A stretch of 64,000 bases of DNA, taken from the NCBI RefSeq assembly GCF_900116105.1, contig NZ_FPAC01000001.1:1664862-1728861 (forward strand). Direction: 5' to 3'. This DNA comes from Paenibacillus sp. 453mf. GTDB lineage: Bacteria > Bacillota > Bacilli > Paenibacillales > Paenibacillaceae. Each line of letters starts with the position of its first letter. The first letter of the stretch is position 1. Of the stretch, positions 9,461 through 18,043 are shown piece after piece. The notes under the pieces were generated by a model. That model did no database searches, was not told the origin of the DNA, and was given only the letters and a program-made list of their open reading frames with translations. The translations under genes and the position numbers were made by a program.

Positions 9461-10273
9461 TTATAGTTTTCTTGCCTTAATCACAAAAGTTACTGGAAAC
9501 ATCTTTGCTCTCTTTGCCAGATCGCTGTTATCGTCCCGCGATTGCATCATCTCATCGTCAGTTTGCTCAATCATTTGCTCAATTACAAATCCCGCTGTCG
9601 CCAGCGCGTTCACATAGGTTGATAGCTTGCGATCCGCTAATAATAATTCACCTTCATCAACAGCTACCGGATACCAAGCTTCATCGAAATAACTCTTTCT
9701 AAAAACAAACCTATCATTATCTTCAGTAACACATCTGTGTATAGGATGAGACCAGCTGAAGATAAATACACCATCTTTTTTAAGGTAAGAAGCGATACGG
9801 CAAAAGGTACCTTCAAGGTCGGTTGTCCAACCGATGGCATAAATCGAATAAACATAGTCAAAATAATCCGCCGGTATACCGCATTCTTCTTCCATGGGAG
9901 AACAGATCAATTTTGCCGATAGACCGAGTGACTCCAAATGCTGCGCTGCCTTTTCGATTTGTCTTTCCGATATATCCACAGCCCATAGTTCAGATGCGTT
10001 GCGTTCAGCTTGATACTGCAAAGATTGACCATTGCCGCAGCCGATCTCCAGTAATTTTTTTCCTGAGATATCGCCAAAAAGCTGGTATTTTTCTTCTGAG
10101 ACAAACGCACCATAGTTAGGAAGCACGATTGCTCTTAAGAAGTCATTGCCTTGTGTATCCCAATAGAAGCTGTTTGTATTATGAACAACATTCATATCCA
10201 TGTTTTCCGAAATGGCAGCACCAACTTCGCCAGCGCTAATAATGATTGGTCTATTTACAGACTTCTTGTCCAT
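9461..10273 (-). CDS. Class I SAM-dependent methyltransferase
   Basis: The 270-residue protein has the Rossmann SAM-binding motif LLEIGCGNGQS at about residue 74 and a matching acidic strand LWAVDIS. The later FSWSHP stretch fits small-molecule methyltransferases of the UbiE/Methyltransf_11 kind. A start at 10273 is supported by GAGAGGTG about six bases upstream. The gene stands alone between attC-like sites A and B, in the same orientation as the other single-gene units. The substrate cannot be inferred. Confidence 0.85.
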   Translation of the reverse strand: MDKKSVNRPIIISAGEVGAAISENMDMNVVHNTNSFYWDTQGNDFLRAIVLPNYGAFVSEEKYQLFGDISGKKLLEIGCGNGQSLQYQAERNASELWAVDISERQIEKAAQHLESLGLSAKLICSPMEEECGIPADYFDYVYSIYAIGWTTDLEGTFCRIASYLKKDGVFIFSWSHPIHRCVTEDNDRFVFRKSYFDEAWYPVAVDEGELLLADRKLSTYVNALATAGFVIEQMIEQTDDEMMQSRDDNSDLAKRAKMFPVTFVIKARKL

Positions 10274-10334
10274 GAAGACACCTCTCCAGAAATGTATTTG
10301 TAGTTTATCAAACTGATAAAATATTCAAGAAATG

Positions 10335-10623
10335 ATTCAACTATCCTGCCCGTTAGCTTAATGAAAAAGCTATAAAATTTTAATTAGATATCTATCTAAT
10401 CGGTAATAGGAACATGTTTTTGTCCATTCCGGCAATCGGTACAAGTTCTTGTCCTTGAATCGGGACACGAACTTGTACCGATAACATAAAAAAGCCGCTA
10501 AAATAGCGACTTTCAACGGGAATGTGTTCTTTGTTCCCCGACATCTTCTATATAATTGTGCCGATTGCCGTATTAGGGCTCCCACTGCACGCCATATTCC
10601 CGTAAATTAACAAATTGTTATCT
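10335..10623 (-). repeat. attC-like site B with a large hairpin insert
   Basis: On the minus strand AGATAAC lies four bases past the PH-like gene's stop. About 270 bases later come TTAAGCTAACGGGCAGG and the core GTTGAAT, which fits GTTRRRY. Between them lies copy 1 of the ACAAGTTCTTGTCC hairpin repeat. The sequence following the core (to about 10300) matches the same position next to site I over some 50 bases. Confidence 0.5.
10399..10515. repeat. Hairpin repeat, copy 1
   Basis: The arms GGTACAAGTTCTTGTCC and GGGACACGAACTTGTACC form a long stem-loop. Next to it is a second stem, AAAAAGCCGCTA/TAGCGACTTT, which resembles a minus-strand terminator. Related copies are at 16588-16706 and 33165-33243. 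Confidence 0.75.
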
Positions 10624-10626
10624 TTA

Positions 10627-10992
10627 TCATAGATTAGAAAATGTCACTCTTTCGGAAATATTTTTACTTATTTCTTCAGGATTTTCAACACCAATGATTA
10701 ACTTTGATATTTTGAACTTACCAACTTTAAAGTTATTCAAATCTAAATGAAGAGTTTCAAGCTCATTTTCAAAAAAGTGCAGTTGATAACCACCATTTGA
10801 TCTAAATAATCCATTTCTCATTCCTCCTAATAAAGCACCATATAGTTTAAAAGCTTTTGGTATCGGTCTACCTGTTGTTATTCCCTTGATTGAAGAGTAT
10901 GGAATTTGTAACCCTTTATCTAATTTTAAAAAGGGTGAGTTTCCAAAGTCGATATTTACGTAGGTTTCCATTAGTTGAATTTTACGTTTCAT
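10627..10992 (-). CDS. Small protein, possible bacterial PH-like domain
   Basis: The 121-residue product has no cysteine-rich or catalytic motif and no signal peptide. A pattern of short beta strands with IPYSSIKGITTG near residue 30 and a final helix (NPEEISKNISERVTF) resembles small bacterial PH-domain proteins. That assignment is by eye only. GGGGGA lies nine bases before the ATG. Its stop is followed after a few bases by AGATAAC of site B, as expected for a cassette cargo gene. Confidence 0.65.
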   Translation of the reverse strand: MKRKIQLMETYVNIDFGNSPFLKLDKGLQIPYSSIKGITTGRPIPKAFKLYGALLGGMRNGLFRSNGGYQLHFFENELETLHLDLNNFKVGKFKISKLIIGVENPEEISKNISERVTFSNL

Positions 10993-11075
10993 ATTTTGAT
11001 TCCCCCATTTTCAAATAATCCATTTATTTAATAACCCAATACTAGAAATACCTTTTTTATTCATAAAAGTCTAAG

Positions 11076-11153
11076 CTCTGCCCGTTAGCTTAATAAAAGG
11101 ACGTCTACCGCCGTCGATGAAATCATATCGGGAATGTAACAATGTTCTTATCA
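11076..11153 (-). repeat. attC-like site C
   Basis: Minus strand: GATAAGAACATTGTTACATTCCC, a central arm, then TTAAGCTAACGGGCAGAG. It is nearly identical to site A over about 65 bases. It precedes the PH-like gene by about 80 bases. Confidence 0.55.
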
Positions 11154-11360
11154 TCCGTCGGCTGACTTCACCCATGTCCGAAATCGTGAAAATTCCAGCC
11201 AGTTTACCCGGAAAACGATTTGTTCGTAAAGAAGGGTGCTGGGATGCTAGAAGAATCGAAGTAAGGTCACGCAGTTACATTTGACATAACGGAATATCGA
11301 ATTTTATGAAATATTCTTATCAATATTTAAAAAATATAGATTTTGGTGTTACTTTTTTTA

Positions 11361-11389
11361 TTGCAAAATGATGCATGTGTCATTATGAT
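11361..11389 (+). promoter_or_regulatory. Sigma-A promoter of the TetR-MFS operon
   Basis: TTGCAA at 11361-11366 and TATGAT at 11384-11389 are separated by exactly 17 bases. The operator dyad overlaps the -10 region, which is the usual arrangement for TetR autorepression. Confidence 0.7.
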
Positions 11390-11403
11390 TAAAATGACAC
11401 ATG
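11374..11403. promoter_or_regulatory. TetR operator dyad
   Basis: CATGTGTCAT and ATGACACATG form a perfect ten-base inverted repeat with a ten-base spacer, covering the -10 box and start region of the tetR promoter. It is the natural binding site for the regulator at 11440. Confidence 0.75.
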
Positions 11404-11439
11404 GATCATTTATTTTGCTGCAATGAAAGGAAGGAGTAT

Positions 11440-12102
11440 ATGTCACCAAAACTGACCGATCGCCGTAAGGAACAGAGGCGCCTACAAATACTGGATGCGG
11501 CCAAGTGCGTTTTTGCAAAAAAAGGTTATGGTGCGGTTTCACTGAAGGATATCATCGAGGAAACCGGTATGAGCCGAGGGTGGATATACCTGTATTATCA
11601 AACAAAGGATGAGATTTTCGAAGCTCTTTTGGATCATCAGGATAAGGAGCATGAGGGATTTGTTGAAGAGCTGATTGAAGCTTCGTCATCGATCTGGGAA
11701 GTCGTAAACACCCTTTACGCCCAGCAGTTGGAAGAGCTTCAGCTTCTCGACAACGGCAGTTTGCTGCCTGCTTTTTACGAGTACTTTTTGGTTGGTTGGC
11801 GTGACCCCTCACGTAGAAAAATGCTTGAAATCAGATACGAGAATGGAATCCAACGTTTCGCCGAGCTGCTACAGCTCGGAATCCAACGTGGCGAGTTCTC
11901 CCCGGTCATGGATATCATGGAAATCTCCAGATTGGCCTCTTCATTCCAGGAAGGCATCATGACGCACTCCATTACGATCGGTACCACGAAAGCGAACACG
12001 AGCAAACAATTTAACGCCCTACTTCGCTATCTAAACAATCTACTTCAACCAACATCCGTCAAAGATCCAAAGCGAGAGGGTTCAGAGGAGGAAATTTATT
12101 GA
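11440..12102 (+). CDS. TetR/AcrR-family transcriptional regulator
   Basis: The frame opens at 11401, inside the operator; ATG at 11440 after GGAAGGAG is the better start and gives a 220-residue protein. Residues about 10-55 form the TetR helix-turn-helix (ILDAAKCVFAKKGYGAVSLK, then DIIEETGMSRGWIYLYYQTK). The C-terminal helical ligand domain is unassigned. Its stop overlaps the start of the MFS gene, so the two are cotranscribed; it probably represses both through the dyad upstream and is released by a drug-like substrate of the pump. Confidence 0.9.
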   Translation: MSPKLTDRRKEQRRLQILDAAKCVFAKKGYGAVSLKDIIEETGMSRGWIYLYYQTKDEIFEALLDHQDKEHEGFVEELIEASSSIWEVVNTLYAQQLEELQLLDNGSLLPAFYEYFLVGWRDPSRRKMLEIRYENGIQRFAELLQLGIQRGEFSPVMDIMEISRLASSFQEGIMTHSITIGTTKANTSKQFNALLRYLNNLLQPTSVKDPKREGSEEEIY

Positions 12103-13376
12103 AAACGCTTCTTAGAAATCCTACGTTCTGCAGACTGTTTTTTGCGACATTTACATCCCAATTGGGAACGGTGGTTGGAAACATGGCCTTTGCATATTAT
12201 CTCGTGGATCGATTTAGCGAGCGCCCTTCGCTTGCCACGACTGCCGAGCTGATGTATTCGCTTCCTACCCTAGCTGTCTTTTGGATTGTCGGAGCTGTGG
12301 CCGATCGTTTTGATCGTAAGATTATTGCTGTATACAGCGACTGGATTCGAGCAGGGTTGACCTTGCTGCTGCTGTTGTTCGTTCATTACGATCTCATCTT
12401 CCTTTGTTTTATAGTACTGTTTTTGCGTAGCTCAATATCAAAATTTTTCGGACCATCAGAGATGGGGTTACTGCAAGGAAGCATTGGCAAAGATCAATAT
12501 GTTCAGGCCTCCGGTCTAAACCAGATTTTGATGGGTATGTTCATGCTCTTTGGCATAAGTTTGGGAGCAACAGCCTATCATTTTATTGGAATTGAAGGCG
12601 CTATCATTATAGATGGAATTAGCTTTCTGATTTCGGGGCTATTGCTTGTCTGGGGTGACTTCCCCGAAAAAGCCCGTATTCCTAACGGTAAGAGCTCCGT
12701 TCGCGAGCTTCGTTTCTCGGTACTCCTAAGTGATTTTTGGCAAGGACTTCGTTATATTGCAAAAAGCCGAATATTGCTTGTACTCATTAGCGGCTTCATG
12801 TTCTTCGGTATCGTTAATGGCGTTTTTGCCGTACTACCCATTTTTGCCATGAAATATAAGCTTAGTCCGGACAATTATGTTGTCCATTCTTCGTTGATCA
12901 CCGTTTTTCTGGGCATCGGCTTCCTAGTGGGCTCAATTCTCGGGCCTCGTCTAATCGCTCGCTTCACGCGTGCGCCAATTCTGATCACTGGTCTGTTCGT
13001 ATCTAGTATACTTATCGGAGGCTTGGGCCTAGCGAGCCAAGTCGAATCATATTTTGTAATCGTACTCCTCGCGGGGATAGCGATTGCGCCGATCAATATC
13101 GCATTGGGTAGCTGGATGCCCGAATTGGTTCCTCCTAAAAATATGGGTCGCGTCAATGCCCTGATTGAACCGGTAATGATGCTTGGGCATTCCATCGCGC
13201 TGGGCATAGTAGCCCTTGCCTTTCCTGCCTGGATATCAGTAACTGGGTTACATTACATGCTAGCTATATGCACGGTTGCCGTCAGCTTCTTCTATTTGAT
13301 TTCACTGCCGCGTTTAGTAAGAAAACATTCGGTTCGAGCTGCCACGGAACGCTCTACAGAGAGCGGAACAGCCTAA
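12099..13376 (+). CDS. MFS efflux transporter
   Basis: The 425-residue membrane protein has about twelve hydrophobic segments and the MFS loop motif GAVADRFDRK at about residue 68. It resembles the MFS_3/MefA-EntS type of exporter. The start is TTG at 12099, overlapping the tetR stop, with GAGGAGG about eight bases upstream, so translation is coupled. The likely role is export of an antibiotic or other toxic compound under TetR control. The pair runs on the plus strand, opposite to the surrounding single-gene units. Confidence 0.88.
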   Translation: MKTLLRNPTFCRLFFATFTSQLGTVVGNMAFAYYLVDRFSERPSLATTAELMYSLPTLAVFWIVGAVADRFDRKIIAVYSDWIRAGLTLLLLLFVHYDLIFLCFIVLFLRSSISKFFGPSEMGLLQGSIGKDQYVQASGLNQILMGMFMLFGISLGATAYHFIGIEGAIIIDGISFLISGLLLVWGDFPEKARIPNGKSSVRELRFSVLLSDFWQGLRYIAKSRILLVLISGFMFFGIVNGVFAVLPIFAMKYKLSPDNYVVHSSLITVFLGIGFLVGSILGPRLIARFTRAPILITGLFVSSILIGGLGLASQVESYFVIVLLAGIAIAPINIALGSWMPELVPPKNMGRVNALIEPVMMLGHSIALGIVALAFPAWISVTGLHYMLAICTVAVSFFYLISLPRLVRKHSVRAATERSTESGTA

Positions 13377-13379
13377 CTG

Positions 13380-13570
13380 GATTCAACAATCGACTTCTAA
13401 TTGCTATAATCGGGTACCCGGGTCGAGTCCATTTCCTTCTTTGGATCAAACGCGCTCCAATGGTAAAGAAAATATCTGTACCTAAAGTCGCTAGTAGGCG
13501 ACAAATAGCTGTCCCGATTCCCATTGATCTACTAGCTCCAGTCACTATGGCAATTTTATTTTTATTAAAC
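13380..13570 (-). pseudogene. Truncated, frameshifted short-chain dehydrogenase
   Basis: On the minus strand, directly after site D, the N-terminus of an SDR is readable: KIAIVTGASRSMGIGTAICR, then LLATLGTDIFFT. One base then appears to be missing; in the next frame the sequence continues WSAFDPKKEMDSTRVPDYSN and stops. The remaining 180 or so residues are absent, and the MFS gene lies immediately beyond. It is a broken gene unit. Confidence 0.75.
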
Positions 13571-13600
13571 TAACCTGCCCGTTAGCTTAATGAATAATCT
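13569..13600 (-). repeat. attC-like half site D
   Basis: Minus strand: ATTAAGCTAACGGGCAGGTTAG. Only the second half of the site (L' and R' boxes) is clear. It lies between the second methyltransferase and the SDR remnant. Confidence 0.45.
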
Positions 13601-13632
13601 ATCAAATTAATTACTCACTATATCAAGAAAGT

Positions 13633-14376
13633 TCATACCTTTGAACTACTAAGAGGCACTGCTCCTTTTTTCATAAATAAACCAGATAATAAAGCTGAAG
13701 AACCAAAGAATAAATTAGACTGGTCTTGGTCGATTTCTCGCATTTCACGAAGTTCAACAACATCGTAATTATGGAAGACTTCAATTAATCTTTCTTTGGT
13801 ATATCCCAAACCACCTCTTAAGGATTTTTGCCTGTAAACCTCCCAATCTGACATATCCGCACCACCATATTTACCACCGACTTTAAAACATGTGATTGCA
13901 AAAGCACCGGATGGTTTAAGTACTTTGTTTAATATGCTCAAGTAATTTATTCTCCGGTGTGGAGGCACATAATGAAAACAGCCAGAATCATAAACCAAAT
14001 CATACTCTGCTTCATTAAAATTCAAATCAAACATATCACCTAAAATTAAATTCACCTTAACATTTGCTTCTGTAGCACGATCATTTGCCCATTGAATAAC
14101 CTCAGAGGAAATATCAACTGCGTCGACCTCCCAACCTCGGTCTGCTAAGTAAATAGCATTTCTACCAGGTCCGCAACCTAGGTCAAGAGCTTTTCCCGGC
14201 TTCAAGAGACCAGTATCCATGTATTGTACTAAATTTTCATCGGGGGCATTGGCAAAGAACGGGACCGGTTGCTCCCTATTAGAGTAAAAAGAATTCCAAC
14301 TAAACTTTGATTCTTCTCTTAACAACTCATCTAGCATAGTAAGCACATCTTCAACACTATGTATTCTTTCCTTCAT
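13633..14376 (-). CDS. Class I SAM-dependent methyltransferase
   Basis: The 247-residue protein has a SAM-binding motif ALDLGCGPGRNAIYLADRGW near residue 63, the acidic strand VDAVDIS and LVYDSGCFHYV. The latter resembles thiopurine/tellurite-type methyltransferases (TehB/TPMT-like). The start is supported by GGAGGTGG about eight bases upstream. It is a lone gene followed by attC-like half site D. The substrate is unknown. Confidence 0.85.
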   Translation of the reverse strand: MKERIHSVEDVLTMLDELLREESKFSWNSFYSNREQPVPFFANAPDENLVQYMDTGLLKPGKALDLGCGPGRNAIYLADRGWEVDAVDISSEVIQWANDRATEANVKVNLILGDMFDLNFNEAEYDLVYDSGCFHYVPPHRRINYLSILNKVLKPSGAFAITCFKVGGKYGGADMSDWEVYRQKSLRGGLGYTKERLIEVFHNYDVVELREMREIDQDQSNLFFGSSALLSGLFMKKGAVPLSSSKV

Positions 14377-14433
14377 ACTTTGCCACCTCCAGTAAGTATT
14401 TCTATACTATTTTACCATTAAAGGGGGTATTTT

Positions 14434-14577
14434 ATGGAAGGAATTACAAGACCTTATAATAGACATTGGAAAACCCCATAGGTTAACTGATGAAATTCTT
14501 GGGGGTGCAATTTTTATGGCGACAAAGGGTCAGGAGTTTAAGGTTTTAAGCGAAGTAAGGGGCTGTCAATAATTTTG
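14434..14577 (+). other. Non-coding stretch with possible IS256-like end
   Basis: No gene with a start is visible, although one frame stays open for about 45 codons (ELQDLIIDIGKPHRLTDEIL) and may be a gene scrap. At about 14560, GGGGCTGTCAATAATTTTGT followed by GTAAA resembles the terminal inverted repeat of IS256-family elements. No transposase and no partner repeat is seen, so it would be a solitary end. It abuts and probably truncates attC-like site E. Confidence 0.3.
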
Positions 14578-14711
14578 TGTAAACCTCGCTTGCTCCGTTC
14601 TTGCCATGGTCCGACTGGTGCAGGGTTGTCCGCCTGATTCCTATTCCCCGAAAATCCTCGGGCGGACCAAGGAGCGTGGTAGCGTATCATAGCGTGAATG
14701 CATTGTTATGT
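14578..14711 (-). repeat. attC-like site E
   Basis: On the minus strand ACATAAC (14711-14705) is followed by ATGCATTCACGC. The central part holds GGTCCGCCCG and CCGACTGG arms. The expected distal core is missing, perhaps removed by the IS-like end. The stop codon of the phosphatase remnant lies inside the ACATAAC core. Confidence 0.6.
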
Positions 14712-15147
14712 GCTGCTTCCGACCTCTTTAAACCACACCCAAATCCTGTTAAGTTCGATCCCAGTCTCAAGGATCGTCATCATATAAACATCAGGGTTGG
14801 AGAGCCCCTTCCAATCACTAAATCCAAACTGTTTATCATAATGCTTTATTATCAATGACAGCAGGTTCCCGTGAGTAACAACTACAATATCCCGATATGT
14901 ATTATCCAATAGTTCTTGTATGACTGAAACACCACGCTGCATTGCTTCCCTCGACGACTCGCCCCCTGGGAGCTTTTTATCTAGGTCGTCAAAGGACACT
15001 CTTAGTGGTGACATCCAGTCACTTAAATTCTCTGAAGACCAGGAGTCTACTAAGTTGATTCGATTGATTAATCCCTTCTACTGTCAATTGAGCATCCGGA
15101 TCTTGTCCGGTTGCCTTACAGAGCCTTATAAGAAATATCCTCTTCAT
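14706..15147 (-). pseudogene. Decayed histidine phosphatase with lost catalytic histidine
   Basis: From ATG at 15147 the frame reads MKRIFLIRLCKATGQDPDAQ, then LTVEGINQSNQLSRLLV. The family motif is R-H-G/C, and here the catalytic His has become Leu (CTC). After SRLLV the frame breaks and resumes as DSWSSENLSDWMSPLRVSFD ... KLPGGESS ... IVVVTHGNLLSLI, and some 35 residues between appear to be deleted. Both defects argue for a dead gene. The second histidine motif (VVTHG) is intact. The unit is bounded by complementary cores GTTATGT and ACATAAC. Confidence 0.8.
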
Positions 15148-15174
15148 TGAAATCCCCTTCACTCGGCAATTGGC

Positions 15175-15336
15175 ACATAACCTCTGTGTATTCACGAACC
15201 CGAGAACCTTAAGCCCCAACGGGGCGGCCGCAGCGCGGTTAGGTTCGCAGGGTTGCCCGCCTAAATCAACTTCCCCTAAATCCTCTGGCGGACCGAGCAG
15301 CCGTTCAGACTTTGATGCGTGAATACAGTGTTAGGA
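15175..15336 (-). repeat. attC-like site F
   Basis: Minus strand: TCCTAAC, then CTGTATTCACG, a long GC-rich centre, CGTGAATACACAG, then the core GTTATGT. The 11-base inner arms pair well, and the outer cores resemble RYYYAAC and GTTRRRY. It separates the cupin gene from the phosphatase remnant. Confidence 0.75.
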
Positions 15337-15372
15337 GATGTAAACGACATCTTCGAACAACACTCACCATTG

Positions 15373-15798
15373 TTATTCATTCAATTCTAGTAGTTCGGAT
15401 TCATATCTTATAAATAGTTCTTTCAAAGTTTCTAAATTTCTTTGTTCTGTTGCATGGATTGCATCAATCAACGATCTAATTCTTGAAGTCATTATGATGA
15501 TATAACGTGCTGTACCAGGCTTTGGGTTCCAAAAAGTATGTGGAGTTCCACGGGGTACCACCACTGCTTGGTTAGCGTTAACTTCAATTTCTTTATCTCC
15601 AACTTTAAAACCAAGTGCGCCTTCCAATATGTACCAAGCTTCATCATCGTTATGATGTATATGTAATGGTGCAATAAATTGAGGTGTATCACCTAGGGAT
15701 GTACCTGAAGCAGTCCACTCAGCAATTGCCAACCTTGAATTTTTTGGTTGAAGGATGTATCCATTATCAAGTGATGCAATGAAGTCTACTTGTTTCAT
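15373..15798 (-). CDS. Cupin-domain protein
   Basis: The 141-residue protein has the two cupin motifs: PLHIHHNDDEAWYILEGALG and VVPRGTPHTFWNP, with His/Glu metal ligands present. It is a single-domain cupin such as those that bind a metal and small substrates; the reaction cannot be named. ATG at 15798 is preferred over the upstream GTG because AAGGAG then sits nine bases away. It is a lone gene between sites F and G and looks intact. Confidence 0.85.
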   Translation of the reverse strand: MKQVDFIASLDNGYILQPKNSRLAIAEWTASGTSLGDTPQFIAPLHIHHNDDEAWYILEGALGFKVGDKEIEVNANQAVVVPRGTPHTFWNPKPGTARYIIIMTSRIRSLIDAIHATEQRNLETLKELFIRYESELLELNE

Positions 15799-15835
15799 TA
15801 TCACTGGCTCCTTAAATTGTCTTTTCGTTGATTAC

Positions 15836-15952
15836 ATCTAACGTTTCCGTGTTCACGAACCCCGAAGGGGTTGTCTGCTGAAACTCCTCTCCGAAATCCC
15901 TCTCGCAGACCTAGGGCTCCAAAGGAGCCCTAGCTTGAATATTATGTTATGT
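15836..15952 (-). repeat. attC-like site G
   Basis: Minus strand: ACATAAC, then ATAATATTCAAGC, a centre with two strong stems (GGGCTCC/GGAGCCC and CCCCTTCGGGG), TTCGTGAACACGG, then the core GTTAGAT, which matches GTTRRRY exactly. This is the most integron-like site in the window. Confidence 0.78.
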
Positions 15953-15986
15953 GAAGTATCTGCCTTCCTGGCAATTCAGAGTATAT

Positions 15987-16461
15987 TCATTTCTTTTTCA
16001 GTTCTTTCTTAGCCTCATCTCTAATAATTTGAATACATTTCTTGACTGCACCATACCATCTATCAAAGTCTCCAACATAATCACCATTACTGCTCTCTTG
16101 TTCGATATTTCTTACAAGTTTCCTCTAATGCTTTCGTCGATCTATCAGAAATTATAAAAGCACCTGAAGCATAAGTTTTAAATATTTGTTGTTTTGAATT
16201 ACTAAAATTCTTCCATAGTTCATCATGGACATCACTATTAATTTTCTTAATTTGTATACCCTCATCAAATAGCTCGCCAAAGTAATATTGTAAATAGGAT
16301 AGTTCCTCAATAATTTTTGAGTAAGTATCTGCCTTTCTTTCCCACCACTATTGAGTATAAAATTGCTTCATTGATAATCTAACAGTAATAAATGAAGTTA
16401 CAATAGATATTAATATTCCTGGGAGTATTTTAGAAGTTATTACATCAAAGATAACGGTCAT
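15987..16461 (-). pseudogene. Broken gene for a small membrane-anchored protein
   Basis: The start MTVIFDVITSKILPGILISI is supported by GGAGG upstream and opens with one transmembrane helix. After MKQFYTQ there is an in-frame TAG (16348-16350). Beyond it the same frame continues sensibly (WWERKADTYSKIIEELSYLQ ... SDRSTKALEE). One frameshift near 16118 then leads into VRNIEQESSNGDYVGDFDRW ... KKELKKK and a stop at 15987. Two disabling changes make it a pseudogene. Intact, it would be about 155 residues. The family is not recognised. It is bounded by complementary cores GTTATGT (16498) and ACATAAC (15952). Confidence 0.75.
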
Positions 16462-16491
16462 CTCAATTCCTCCATTGTTTGCGGGTATTTC

Positions 16492-16560
16492 ACATAACGT
16501 CTTATCTACGAACTTCGCAAATAACCCCAAAGTAAAGTATTCGCGTAAGCATTGTTTTAT
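16492..16560 (-). repeat. attC-like site H
   Basis: Minus strand: ATAAAAC, TGCTTACGCGAA, a short centre, TTCGTAGATAAGAC, then core GTTATGT. The inner arms pair imperfectly. It directly precedes the pseudogene with the TM helix. Copy 2 of the hairpin repeat abuts it. Confidence 0.6.
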
Positions 16561-16587
16561 CCTTCCTGTCCTTAATGAATTAGGGCT

Positions 16588-16706
16588 AATCGGTAATCGG
16601 ACCAAGTTCCTGTCCATTTCGGCAATCGGTACAAGTTTTTGTCCTTAGCTCGGGACACGAACATGTATCGATAAAACAAAAAAGCCGCTATAATAGCGAC
16701 TTTCAA
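16588..16706. repeat. Hairpin repeat, copy 2
   Basis: It has the same two-stem plan as copy 1: CGGTACAAGTTTTTGTCC against GGGACACGAACATGTATCG, then AAAAAGCCGCTA/TAGCGACTTT. It is adjacent to site H, just as copy 1 is inside site B. Confidence 0.75.
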
Positions 16707-16805
16707 CATAATTGACACTAACAAATCTTTACTGGAAAATAGTGTGTCAAATCAAGGTTTACATTAAAAACAAGGTTGAACATTGGTTCGTCAAGGCTGC
16801 ATGGC

Positions 16806-16843
16806 AAAAAAGCCTCACATTCCATTTCAGGATTCTAAGGCTT
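16806..16843 (-). terminator. Terminator of the DUF421 gene
   Basis: On the minus strand AAGCCTTAG and GAGGCTT pair and are followed by TTTTTTGCC, just after the DUF421 stop codon. Confidence 0.55.
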
Positions 16844-16848
16844 AGGAT

Positions 16849-17700
16849 TTATTTGATAAAAGCATGCATCGCATTTTTTAACTGATCTAGCGCCTGCTGA
16901 TATTCAAATTTTTCTTTTTCGTTTAATGCAAACTGCTTACGTACAGTTAGATCATTCTGTAATTCATTTACCAATTCGGATATTTGATCTTTGGGTTTTA
17001 GTAGCGTTTGTTTGGGTAAGCCTTCTTTTCCAGACTGTACAGTGAGCTCTCCCTTGTTGTCTACTTGACCGACAAACACTTGGTCTAGTGTTAGGTCTAA
17101 CTTTCGAAGCTCTTTGTAGAGCCATTTTTCATCGTAGCCTGATGCCCTTAGAGTATCGGGCAAAATATGTCCATCAATAATTATCGTTATTGGTTCACGT
17201 TCTGAAGAGAGCTGGTATCCGAGTATGTTAGCAGTAAGAGGCTGATGTTCTTTTTTGAGCATAACATTAATATCCCCACTCTGCTCCATTACAGCAAACT
17301 CCACATCAGCAACTCTAAAAACATTTTTTTTGCGAAGTTGTTCCAAGAATTCATCTATGGTCAGGCGTTCTTTTTTAAGGTTCTCCCCCAGCAATACTCC
17401 TTTTTCCACTAATACGGTAGCTTTTCCATCAACGATATCACGGAACTTTTTATTTTTCATTGTGTAATATTCTGCTCCTGTTGATACAGCCACCCATACA
17501 AAAAGTGCGATAAAACCTAAAAACCAAGTATTATCAATATCTAGAGAGATGTAGCCCACCAAGTTACCTAGGGTAATTCCTGTAATATACTCAAATAAAG
17601 ATAATTCGGAAATCTGTCGTTTTCCTAAAATTTTCGTGATAATAAAAAGAGTAGTTACGGCTGCCAATGTCCTGAGTGAGACCTCTAGCCAGTCAGGCAT
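16849..17700 (-). CDS. DUF421 (YetF-like) membrane protein
   Basis: The 283-residue protein has three N-terminal transmembrane segments (LRTLAAVTTLFIITKILGKR, ITGITLGNLVGYIS, WFLGFIALFVWVAVSTGAEY) and a cytoplasmic domain with the DUF421 signature GKATVLVEKGVLLGENLKKE and, later, LRASGYDEKWLYKELRK. The last 60 residues are a charged helical extension resembling the small DUF1657-type proteins often found beside DUF421 genes. Such proteins are common in spore formers, but their function is unsettled. AGGAGG precedes the ATG. Confidence 0.85.
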   Translation of the reverse strand: MPDWLEVSLRTLAAVTTLFIITKILGKRQISELSLFEYITGITLGNLVGYISLDIDNTWFLGFIALFVWVAVSTGAEYYTMKNKKFRDIVDGKATVLVEKGVLLGENLKKERLTIDEFLEQLRKKNVFRVADVEFAVMEQSGDINVMLKKEHQPLTANILGYQLSSEREPITIIIDGHILPDTLRASGYDEKWLYKELRKLDLTLDQVFVGQVDNKGELTVQSGKEGLPKQTLLKPKDQISELVNELQNDLTVRKQFALNEKEKFEYQQALDQLKNAMHAFIK

Positions 17701-18043
17701 ATTTATTTGCCCTCCTATATCGTTTTTATTGAATTGATTTCTCGATCCGAATTGACTTCTATGTGTGACTCCATTAACTCTTGTGCATCACAATTGTCAG
17801 GGTGGGAAGTACATTCTTCCCCCCCATATGCATACTATATAGGAGGGATGTTTTGCGAAAATTGTGGTACAGCATAATGTTTTACTAAATTAATTCAACT
17901 TATTCATTAAGTATGATCATTAAAGCTCTACTCCATATAACTACCAGCTCTTCCCACAGCTTGTTGTACATGTGAAGCAGATACAACGCCAATCCAATAA
18001 CGGCTTTGCTGGGTTATTTCATTCGGCATTTTCCGTCCCTTTC
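17701..18043. other. Intergenic region without recognisable gene
   Basis: I see no coding stretch. A small stem (GGGAAG/CTTCCC near 17822) is the only structure noticed. The DUF421 promoter presumably lies at its left end. Confidence 0.4.

Noticed and set aside
14434..14582. Complete IS256-type element
   Set aside because: Only one end-like sequence was found; no transposase and no second inverted repeat.
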